DNA of 8,986 nt from UBA6019 sp036564345. GTDB lineage: Bacteria; Chloroflexota; Dormibacteria; Dormibacterales; Dormibacteraceae. This document shows, in pieces, positions 1 through 4,732 of this stretch. The DNA lies in NCBI GenBank assembly GCA_036564345.1, contig DATCOZ010000285.1:1-8986 (forward strand). Reading direction: 5' to 3'. Both the position numbers and the translations under genes were made by a program. The notes beneath the pieces are model-generated. The model was not told where the DNA came from and did not search any database. It was given only the letters and a program-made list of their open reading frames with translations. How positions within the stretch are numbered: position 1 is the stretch's first letter; the number at the start of each line of letters is the position of its first letter.

Positions 1-91
1 GCCTACTGCTGTCATCGTAGCTGTCAGAATCTGCCGAAGAAATTGTTTGATACAGCAGCTAGTGTGTTGCGTGCTTCGCGCCTACCAGATA

Positions 92-168
92 TGGTGCCCC
101 CGGAAGGACTCGAACCTCCGACACGCGGTTTAGGAAACCGCTGCTCTAGTCCCCTGAGCTACGGGGGC
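92..168 (-). tRNA. tRNA-Arg, anticodon CCU
   Basis: Read on the minus strand this folds into a full cloverleaf. The acceptor stem GCCCCCG pairs with CGGGGGC, followed by discriminator A and an encoded CCA (plus-strand TGG at 92-94). The D stem is GCTC/GAGC, the anticodon stem GCGGT/ACCGC, and the T stem GGAGG/CCTTC closes a TTCGAGT loop. The seven-base anticodon loop TTCCTAA places CCT at positions 34-36 (plus strand 132-134), so the tRNA reads AGG arginine codons. The gene is complete. Its 3' end faces the left window edge, so any element integrated at its 3' end would lie outside the window. Confidence 0.97.
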
Positions 169-178
169 GGCAGCGAGA

Positions 179-184
179 AGTCTA
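179..184 (-). promoter_or_regulatory. candidate -10 box for tRNA-Arg
   Basis: The minus-strand hexamer TAGACT (TANNNT type) ends 10 nt before the tRNA 5' end, which would place a start point a few bases upstream of the mature tRNA. The identical hexamer stands before the crotonase gene at 4720-4725. No good -35 box is visible; position 202-207 reads AAAGAG. Confidence 0.4.
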
Positions 185-189
185 TCCAG

Positions 190-216
190 CACCTCCGGAA
201 GCTCTTTCGGGAGGTG
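190..216 (-). terminator. hairpin between epoxide hydrolase remnant and tRNA-Arg
   Basis: CACCTCC at 190-196 is the exact reverse complement of GGAGGTG at 210-216. Inside it GAA (198-200) can pair with TTC (206-208) across a G-G mismatch, giving a long hairpin. It lies about 55 bp past the stop codon of the minus-strand epoxide hydrolase remnant and just upstream of the tRNA promoter, a sensible place for a terminator of the former gene. There is no T-tract after it, so the terminator role is inference. Confidence 0.35.
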
Positions 217-270
217 AGACCGATCGGGGCCAGCCACCGGGGGGCAAGTTCAGGGCGAGTGAGGTGACCG

Positions 271-681
271 TCATGATGATTTTCGGTCGCGAAAGGCCCG
301 GAAGAACTCGACCAGATCATTCGCCAGCAGGCCTGGCTCCTCCAGCGCTGCGAAATGGCCGCCCGCCGGCATTCGCGTGTATCGCTGAAGAATGAAGCCC
401 TGCGCCACCAAATCCGCAGATGGACGGAGGGTCTCCTTCGGAAACACCGCATAAGCGGTCGGTACCTCGATCCTTTAGCCCTCCGCAACCATGCCTGCCA
501 TCGACGAGGCGCCATGAGCGCGGTCGTAGTACGGCCAGAAGGATGATCCGATCGCGCCCGTGAGCCAGTAGATCGAAATATTGGTCAGCAATTCGTCTTT
601 GGTGAACCGCGACTCAATGTCGCCGTTGCAGTCACTCCGGGTTCGGAACTTTTCGACTAGCCAGGCTGCGAGGCCTGCCGG
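271..681 (-). pseudogene. epoxide hydrolase (EHN-type alpha/beta hydrolase), C-terminal remnant with in-frame stop
   Basis: The minus-strand reading frame ending at TGA 273-271 has the C-terminal third of a microsomal-type epoxide hydrolase, about 136 residues. It starts PAGLAAWLVEKFRTRSDC, continues with FTKDELLTNISIYWLTG and SSFWPYY, and ends with AGGHFAALEEPGLLANDLVEFF. The GHF histidine (codon 357-355) matches the catalytic His of the triad. The frame has no shift, but a TAA at 477-475 interrupts it where the family has a charged residue before VPTAYAVFPKE. Homology stops abruptly at 681 with a TAA at 684-682. The nucleophile and N-terminal EHN domain are absent. From there on the DNA belongs to an AraC-like gene on the other strand. 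Non-functional as a hydrolase. Family assignment is by recognition of the motifs. Confidence 0.85.
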
Positions 682-1134
682 TTATGGTCGGCGGCCCATC
701 CGGCCGTTGAGCGCGCGGCCGCCATGATCCGCGACGATCCGGGCGTCCAGACGGTCGGCGAAATCGCGCGCCACGCCGGCCTCACGCAGCCGCGCCTGAC
801 GCGACTCTTCCGCGAGCAAATCGGCATCAGCATGCTCGACTACCGAAACCAGCAGCGCCTCCAGCGTGCCATCAAGCTCTACGGCCCGGGCCAGCGCTTC
901 ACGTTGCAGCAGGTTGCCGACACAGCCGGATTCACGAGCTACGGGCACTTCCACCGCGTGTTCAAGCACTGGATGGGCATTTCACCGGCCGACTATTCGC
1001 GGACAGTGCGCAACGCCGCCGGCTTGCGAACGGCGAGTAGCCAGGCTGCACCTGGCATGGCGCCGCCAGACCGTGTGGCAGCCTTGTTAAAGGGCGGCCG
1101 CGCGCCCATGGCGTCTGGAGTTGTGGCCGGATAG
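682..1134 (+). pseudogene. AraC-family transcriptional regulator, C-terminal DNA-binding domain only
   Basis: From the first usable ATG at 724 the frame gives 136 residues. It contains both helix-turn-helix units of the AraC/XylS domain: HTH1 near residues 11-33 (VGEIARHAGLTQPRLTRLF) and HTH2 near 61-82 (LQQVADTAGF, then FHRVFKHWMGISPADYSR). The frame is open upstream of 724 and reads HPAVERAAAMIRDDPG, the usual linker before this domain, back to about 690. So the ATG at 724 is not the original start and the N-terminal sensor domain has been lost. The last 35 residues after the domain show no recognisable pattern. A free HTH protein could still be made from 724, but no ribosome binding site is evident. 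It meets the epoxide hydrolase remnant back to back at 681/682. Confidence 0.75.
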
Positions 1135-1231
1135 CGAGGCAAGCAACCAGCAAGCTTGCGACCACGCCAACCAGCGAACCCAGGCGAATCCCAATCCGTC
1201 CCTGCATTGACCTCTCCCCTCTCACATCGGA

Positions 1232-1254
1232 GCGCGCGAATACGCATTGCGCGC
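1232..1254. terminator. strong GC-rich hairpin between convergent genes
   Basis: GCGCGC (1232-1237) plus AAT (1239-1241) pair with ATT (1246-1248) plus GCGCGC (1249-1254), with one bulged G and an ACGC loop: nine base pairs. It lies in the 252-bp gap between the AraC remnant (plus, ending 1134) and the membrane protein (minus, ending 1387), so it could serve either direction as a terminator. No T-tract follows. I see nothing else convincing in 1135-1386. Confidence 0.4.
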
Positions 1255-1386
1255 GGTCACACATTCTGCCAATTGACTGTAGGTGGCACCGGGCAGTCTA
1301 CCCAGCGCTCCTGGCCTTCTGCGGGCTGGTCGGGTTCGTCTGAATTCGGAGACTGGCCGACAGGCTTGCTTGGACGGCTCCACAAC

Positions 1387-2079
1387 CTACGTCCCTGGCG
1401 ACGGGAAGCGTGGCTCGAGGCTTGCGTCGTCCCGACCGAAAGACCTCTGGCCCCAAATCCCCATCAGCAGGACGGCGAGCAGGAACGCGGCTGCGGCCAC
1501 CAGAACCACGCCGACCGGCGGGACGCCGATGGCGCGCGCGGCCAGGGCCCCGATGGCGCCGGCGACGGTCGCGACGATCACCGACAGCATGCCCGGCAGG
1601 GTTTGCAGCGTGTGCAGCCACGACCCGACCCCACGACTGCCGCTCGTGCTGTCGATGCCGAGCGTCTGGAGCGCGCCGGGCAGGTCGTCATAGGGGCTGG
1701 TGACGAAGTGGGGTTCCAGCTCGGGATGCAGCTCCAGGTACACCTTTCGGAGCCGGTTCATGCCGATCACCCAGCGGTAATCGTCGCGGTTGAGGTGCGT
1801 CAGCCGGCCGATGGTTGCGATGCCGGCGAAGAGCACGACCGACAGCATGAGGATGGCGATCGAGGTGAAGGTCGGGCCGAAATGATCAGCCTGGGCGACG
1901 AGCGCAAGGGCGATCACGGCGCCGGACAGAATGGCCAGAAACATGTTCACGCGGCCCAAAGATTCGGTGTAGGTCAGCGAACGAGTCGCGAGTAGGCTCC
2001 AGTGTTCGGTGGCGACGATCTGCAGCTTCGTTGCGGCTGTCCCAGGCTCCCGTCCCGCCGGTGGCATATCGATCGACAC
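1387..2079 (-). CDS. hypothetical membrane protein, four predicted transmembrane helices
   Basis: A 230-residue protein I do not assign to a named family. Hydrophobic segments lie near residues 46-64, 71-90, 161-181 and 187-208, as two helical hairpins. They are separated by a polar loop of about 70 residues (91-160) with RLTHLNRDDYRWVIGMNRL and a proline- and acid-containing stretch; both termini should lie on the same side as this loop. The N-terminal 40 residues are polar (TEHWSLLATRSLTYTES). The GTG start at 2079 is chosen because AGGAGG stands 8 nt upstream; an in-frame ATG four codons later is too far from it. The plus strand here is also open but encodes a charged, low-complexity sequence, so I take it as a shadow. 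It is divergent from the alcohol dehydrogenase and convergent with the AraC remnant. No catalytic motif is visible. Confidence 0.8.
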   Translation of the reverse strand: MSIDMPPAGREPGTAATKLQIVATEHWSLLATRSLTYTESLGRVNMFLAILSGAVIALALVAQADHFGPTFTSIAILMLSVVLFAGIATIGRLTHLNRDDYRWVIGMNRLRKVYLELHPELEPHFVTSPYDDLPGALQTLGIDSTSGSRGVGSWLHTLQTLPGMLSVIVATVAGAIGALAARAIGVPPVGVVLVAAAAFLLAVLLMGIWGQRSFGRDDASLEPRFPSPGT

Positions 2080-2087
2080 TTTCCATT

Positions 2088-2093
2088 CCTCCT
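2088..2093 (-). promoter_or_regulatory. ribosome binding site AGGAGG of the four-helix membrane protein
   Basis: A perfect Shine-Dalgarno sequence on the minus strand, 8 nt before the GTG start at 2079. It decides that start and is the best ribosome binding site in the window; several other genes here have none. Confidence 0.8.
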
Positions 2094-2150
2094 GGGTTCA
2101 CCGGGGTCGGCGAGCGACTCCGCTGAGGGTACCGTCGAAGAGTTCACGCG

Positions 2151-2179
2151 GGCTGCCATGGTAGTTTCGCCCGGCAGCC
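2151..2179. promoter_or_regulatory. inverted repeat in the divergent promoter region
   Basis: GGCTGCC at 2151-2157 is repeated in inverse at 2173-2179 (GGCAGCC) with 15 bp between. It lies in the 125-bp gap between the membrane protein (minus) and the alcohol dehydrogenase (plus). Directly to its right is TAAGCT (2183-2188), a possible -10 for the dehydrogenase 16 nt before its ATG. The repeat could be an operator at the -35 position or a chance palindrome in G+C-rich DNA; no regulator is assigned. Confidence 0.3.
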
Positions 2180-2204
2180 GATTAAGCTTCAAGCGCTGAC
2201 GAGA

Positions 2205-3308
2205 ATGAAAGCGGTAGTCCTTTACGAGACGAAGCAACCGCTGCGGGTCGAAGAGGTCGAGCTCGACGGGCCACGGCAGGGTGAGGTCCTGGTGCGCGTC
2301 GCGGCGGCAGGGGTCTGCCACAGCGACTACCACTTCATGAACGGCGACCTGCCGATCACGCTTCCCTGCGTCATCGGGCACGAGGGTGCGGGAATCGTCG
2401 AAGAGGTCGGAGCCGGGGTCTCCGCGGTGGCTCCCGGCGACCACGTGGTGATGCTCTTCCGGGCCAGCTGCGGCCGCTGCGCCTTCTGCCAGCGGGGGAC
2501 GCCCGCGCTCTGCGCGATGGCGGGACAGCTGCGCAACACGGGCCGGATGCTCGACGGCACCAGCCGCTTCCATCGAGCCGGCGCGGATCTTCACCACTTT
2601 CTCGGCGTTTCATGCTTCGCGGAGCGAACCGTGGTGCCGGAGCAGGGGGTCGTCAAGATCAAGCCGGAGGTTCCGCTCGAGGTTGCGGCGCTGATGGGCT
2701 GTGCCGTGATGACTGGGGTCGGCGCCGTGATGAACACCGCCCGGGTCGAACCTGGCGCCAGCGTCCTTGTCATCGGGGCCGGGGGCGTCGGGCTCAACGT
2801 CGTCATGGGGGCGGTGCTGGTCGGAGCGAACCAGGTGATCGTCGCCGACCTGCTCGAGTCGAAGCTGGAGCTCGCTCGTTCCTTCGGCGCGACCCACGTC
2901 ATCAACGCCCGCGAGGAGGATGTCGTCGCGGCCGTGCGCGATGTGACCGGCGGGGACGGTGCCGACTACGCCTTCGAGGTGATCGGGAACCCGAGGACGA
3001 TGGCCACCGCCTACCAATCGGTCCGGCGTGGGGGAACCGCCGTCGCGGTCGGCATCCCGCCGTTTGGCAGCGAGATGACGATCAACGCCGGCGAGCTCGT
3101 CTACCAGGAGAAGACACTCAAGGGGAGCTACTACGGAACCTCCCGTCCCCACGCCGACATGCCAAGGCTGCTCGACCTCTTTCTCGCCGGCCGGCTTCCG
3201 ATCGACAGGCTGGTCAGTCGCAGCTACCCGATCGAAAAGGTCAATGAGGCGTACGACGCCCTGCTGGCGGGCGAGGTTGCCCGCTCGGTGCTACTTCCTG
3301 GGGGTTAG
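2205..3308 (+). CDS. zinc-dependent alcohol dehydrogenase (MDR superfamily)
   Basis: A complete 367-residue medium-chain dehydrogenase/reductase, expected to oxidise an alcohol to an aldehyde (or the reverse) with NAD in the cytosol. The catalytic zinc ligands are visible as C38 (GVCHSD), H59-E60 (GHEGAG) and C166 (MGCAVMTG). The structural zinc loop is C89, C92, C95, C103 in SCGRCAFCQRGTPALC. The Rossmann motif is GAGGVG at 191-196, and D215 at the end of the next strand favours NAD over NADP. The length and the segment between the structural zinc loop and VSCFAERTVV resemble the class III-like group, but the substrate cannot be read from sequence. The start ATG has only a weak GA-rich stretch before it. 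The gene is single, divergent from a membrane protein, and its stop is two bases before a tRNA-Pro 3'-end relic. The nearby epoxide hydrolase and AraC remnants may hint at a former xenobiotic or alcohol cluster; that is speculation. Confidence 0.95.
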   Translation: MKAVVLYETKQPLRVEEVELDGPRQGEVLVRVAAAGVCHSDYHFMNGDLPITLPCVIGHEGAGIVEEVGAGVSAVAPGDHVVMLFRASCGRCAFCQRGTPALCAMAGQLRNTGRMLDGTSRFHRAGADLHHFLGVSCFAERTVVPEQGVVKIKPEVPLEVAALMGCAVMTGVGAVMNTARVEPGASVLVIGAGGVGLNVVMGAVLVGANQVIVADLLESKLELARSFGATHVINAREEDVVAAVRDVTGGDGADYAFEVIGNPRTMATAYQSVRRGGTAVAVGIPPFGSEMTINAGELVYQEKTLKGSYYGTSRPHADMPRLLDLFLAGRLPIDRLVSRSYPIEKVNEAYDALLAGEVARSVLLPGG

Positions 3309-3310
3309 CC

Positions 3311-3338
3311 GAAGGAAGGAAATGGTCGGCGACCGGGA
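3311..3338. repeat. degraded copy of the tRNA-Pro 3' end (possible att relic)
   Basis: GAAGGAA then GGAAATGGTCGG (3318-3329) repeats the junction at 4144-4163: the 12-base block is identical and the preceding block differs by one A. CCGGGA (3333-3338) also matches 4168-4173 after a short diverged stretch. TGAAC and CCGGG follow at 3346-3357, like the tRNA T-arm but with insertions. On the minus strand this reads as a spoiled T-arm, a partial acceptor strand, discriminator A, CCA and the same downstream flank as the intact tRNA-Pro. See 4144-4173 for the partner copy. Confidence 0.6.
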
Positions 3339-3382
3339 CACTGACTGAACTTCCGGGCCCAGCCTGGTTTCGGGTGTCCACA

Positions 3383-3396
3383 AACTCCCCGGAGTT
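3383..3396. terminator. short inverted repeat between convergent genes
   Basis: AACTCC (3383-3388) and GGAGTT (3391-3396) are exact inverted copies with a two-base centre, which in practice gives a five-pair stem and a four-base loop. It lies between the stop codons of the alcohol dehydrogenase (3308) and the PH-like membrane protein (3405). Short and without a T-tract, so a weak terminator candidate. Confidence 0.28.
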
Positions 3397-3404
3397 CAAG
3401 AAGG

Positions 3405-4100
3405 TCAGCGGCTGAACAAGGCTCTCACAAGGACATAGCCGCCAACCACGAGCGCAACCGCAGCCAGCGACGTGATGCAGCCGGCGATGAGGTTGTGCTG
3501 CGCGACCCACCCGAACCCTTTCGGAAACTCACGTCGCAGTGCTTTGGCTGTGACCGGCGCATCACGCACCTCTGGTTGAATTCCCGTCGCGTCGATGAAA
3601 TCTCTCAGGTCGTTTGCGTTCCACATGCGGGGAGTGAGAACGACCAGTTGCCTTCCATCGAGCCCGAAAAGATAGATCGCGCGCTGCGGCTGTGATGTCC
3701 ACCACCCATAGCTGACGGCCATTTCGACGACGCGACCGATCTCGCCCAGAGACCAGAATTCTCTTCGCCGAAAAATGTTGCGATAGCCGACGACCCCTTG
3801 CCCTATCAGAAGCGCGGCGTTGACCGACCACAGCCAGAGGATCATGAAGAAGAGGGCTCCTGAGGCGAGCATGGTCAGGCCTGTCCCAAGGAGACGGATC
3901 CCTCCTATGGTGCGAACTCCGTTGGTACCCAGGGTCAGCGTGATAAGACCGCCGATGATGGTGAGCGACCCAAACACTAGGAGGAAGATCCGGGTTGCCT
4001 TGCTGCTGGGCACGATTACTCGGAACCCACCTACCCCATCCGATTCCTCCGCTGCCATCGTGGAAATAATCCTGGATTCGCTGCTGAATGGAGCGTCCAT
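3405..4100 (-). CDS. hypothetical membrane protein with PH-like cytosolic part
   Basis: A 231-residue protein of unknown function. Hydrophobic helices lie near residues 37-57, 70-92 and 205-226. Between helices two and three, residues about 100-175 show the alternating strand pattern of bacterial PH-like domains: GVVGYRNIFRRREFWSLGEI, then IYLFGLDGRQLVVLTP and a closing helix NANDLRDFIDATG. This is a fold impression, not a firm match. The start is uncertain: ATG at 4100 has no clear ribosome binding site, while the in-frame ATG at residue 15 (4058) has AGGA 11 nt before it. G+C content of sampled lines is about 58-60%, below the roughly 68% of the neighbouring crotonase, and the gene lies exactly between tRNA-Pro and a relic of its 3' end, so it may have been acquired. 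Confidence 0.75.
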   Translation of the reverse strand: MDAPFSSESRIISTMAAEESDGVGGFRVIVPSSKATRIFLLVFGSLTIIGGLITLTLGTNGVRTIGGIRLLGTGLTMLASGALFFMILWLWSVNAALLIGQGVVGYRNIFRRREFWSLGEIGRVVEMAVSYGWWTSQPQRAIYLFGLDGRQLVVLTPRMWNANDLRDFIDATGIQPEVRDAPVTAKALRREFPKGFGWVAQHNLIAGCITSLAAVALVVGGYVLVRALFSR

Positions 4101-4143
4101 CCCGAGCTGGGAGTCGGGTCTGGAAACGTCGGGGTCCGGCCCG

Positions 4144-4173
4144 GAAGGAAAGGAAATGGTCGGGGGCCCGGGA
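4144..4173. repeat. tRNA-Pro 3' end and flank, partner of the 3311-3338 repeat
   Basis: The stretch GAAGGAAAGGAAATGGTCGG (4144-4163) contains the last seven bases of tRNA-Pro with CCA (4157-4163) and 13 bases of its downstream flank. It is matched at 3311-3329 with one missing A. The shared core crosses the tRNA 3' end, as attachment-site cores of tRNA-targeted integrases do. The two copies are about 830 bp apart and enclose only the PH-like membrane protein gene. Confidence 0.6.
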
Positions 4174-4233
4174 TTTGAACCCGGGACCTCTCGGTCCCGA
4201 ACCGAGCGCGCTGCCGTACTGCGCTAGCCCCCG
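4157..4233 (-). tRNA. tRNA-Pro, anticodon CGG
   Basis: The minus strand gives a complete cloverleaf. The acceptor stem CGGGGGC/GCCCCCG has the C1-G72 pair and A73 typical of bacterial tRNA-Pro, with CCA encoded at 4159-4157. The D stem is GCGC/GCGC, the anticodon stem CTCGG/CCGAG around loop TTCGGGA (anticodon CGG), and the T stem CCGGG/CCCGG around TTCAAAT. It reads CCG codons. It lies downstream of the thioesterase gene on the same strand but has its own candidate -10 box. Confidence 0.97.
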
Positions 4234-4248
4234 CCTTGAGCCCGAAGC

Positions 4249-4254
4249 ATTCTA
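4249..4254 (-). promoter_or_regulatory. candidate -10 box for tRNA-Pro
   Basis: The minus-strand hexamer TAGAAT (five of six to TATAAT, and TANNNT) ends 15 nt before the tRNA 5' end, giving a leader of about 8 nt. It lies between the thioesterase stop codon (4289) and the tRNA. No -35 box is evident. Confidence 0.45.
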
Positions 4255-4288
4255 CGTGGCCTGGCAGCGGGGCCGCGCCGGAGCGCAC

Positions 4289-4699
4289 TCACCCAGCGAC
4301 GGTCGGGCTCGCCTCCATCAGCGTCGCGGTGGCCTCGGCGACGGTCGCCCCATCGGAGATCCGGTTGATGACTGCGCTGGCATGGACGAGCGTCCGGCGG
4401 ACATCGTCGACCCGCCCCGTGAGGCGGATCCGCTCGCCGACCCTCAGCGGTAGGCGGTAGCGGACCTCGAGCTTGCCTGTGACGCCCGGGTGACCCCGGT
4501 GCCAGGCGGCCCAGCCGACCGCCTCGTCTAGAAGCAGGGCGACCATGCCCCCGTGCACGACTCCCTTCCAGCTCTGGTAGCGGTCGGGCACCTCGAACTC
4601 GGTCACCGACACCTCGCCCACGGCCAGGAAGGTCATCTGCAGCCCCTCTGCATTGAGGGGGCCGCAGCCGAAGCAGCGTCCGTCGAACTCGACCTCCAT
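4289..4699 (-). CDS. PaaI-type hotdog-fold acyl-CoA thioesterase
   Basis: A 136-residue protein, the normal length for a single hotdog domain that hydrolyses acyl-CoA thioesters in the cytosol. The N-terminal CFGCGPLNAEGL (residues 9-20) is the signature of the CxxCGxxNxxGL subgroup. KGVVHGG (45-51) followed by LLLDEAVGW (55-63) is the active-site helix, with H49 and D58 at the positions usual for PaaI-like enzymes. The later segment KLEVRYRLPLRVGERIRLTG is the typical strand pair. The ATG at 4699 is the natural start, directly before MEVEFDG. It is divergent from the crotonase over 33 bp, which suggests a joint role in acyl-CoA turnover. The substrate is unknown. Confidence 0.92.
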   Translation of the reverse strand: MEVEFDGRCFGCGPLNAEGLQMTFLAVGEVSVTEFEVPDRYQSWKGVVHGGMVALLLDEAVGWAAWHRGHPGVTGKLEVRYRLPLRVGERIRLTGRVDDVRRTLVHASAVINRISDGATVAEATATLMEASPTVAG

Positions 4700-4713
4700 C
4701 AGGGACCGGTTGA

Positions 4714-4719
4714 ATTATC
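4714..4719 (-). promoter_or_regulatory. candidate -10 box of the thioesterase gene
   Basis: Minus-strand GATAAT matches TATAAT at five of six positions and ends 14 nt before the thioesterase ATG, implying a leader of about 7 nt. It directly abuts the candidate -10 of the divergent crotonase gene. Any -35 element would lie inside the crotonase coding sequence. Confidence 0.4.
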
Positions 4720-4725
4720 TAGACT
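4720..4725 (+). promoter_or_regulatory. candidate -10 box giving a leaderless crotonase mRNA
   Basis: TAGACT (TANNNT) is followed by exactly seven bases and then the ATG at 4733. There is no Shine-Dalgarno sequence in the 33-bp gap. Spacing of about 6-8 nt between the -10 box and the start codon is what leaderless transcripts show in many G+C-rich bacteria. Confidence 0.5.
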
Positions 4726-4732
4726 CGCGCTT

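Noticed and set aside
1..91. CTGCTGT (6-12) and ACAGCAG (52-58) inverted repeat downstream of tRNA-Arg
   Set aside because: Seven pairs with a loop of about 39 bases is not a convincing terminator, and the context is cut by the window edge. I see nothing else in 1-91.
962..1207. Minus-strand reading frame of 81 codons from ATG 1207 with a purine-rich leader and a hydrophobic N-terminus (LGSLVGVVASLLVACLAI)
   Set aside because: Most of it is antisense to the AraC remnant, the sequence after the hydrophobic run is basic and shapeless, and GAGG is only three bases from the ATG. It may be the decayed head of a lost small membrane protein, but I cannot support it as a gene.
1156..1995. Plus-strand open frame of 279 codons opposite the four-helix membrane protein
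   Set aside because: Its translation is rich in Arg, Asp, Gly and His without domain pattern, as expected for an antisense frame of a G+C-rich gene. The minus strand has transmembrane helices and a perfect ribosome binding site.
92..4233. The two tRNA genes as the two ends of one integrated island
   Set aside because: tRNA-Arg and tRNA-Pro share no repeated 3' segment, and no integrase or phage gene is present. Only the shorter 3311-4173 interval has repeat support.
4553..4732. Upstream extension of the crotonase by 60 codons
   Set aside because: It is antisense to the thioesterase start region, and crotonase homologs begin close to MAVALEHL at 4733.
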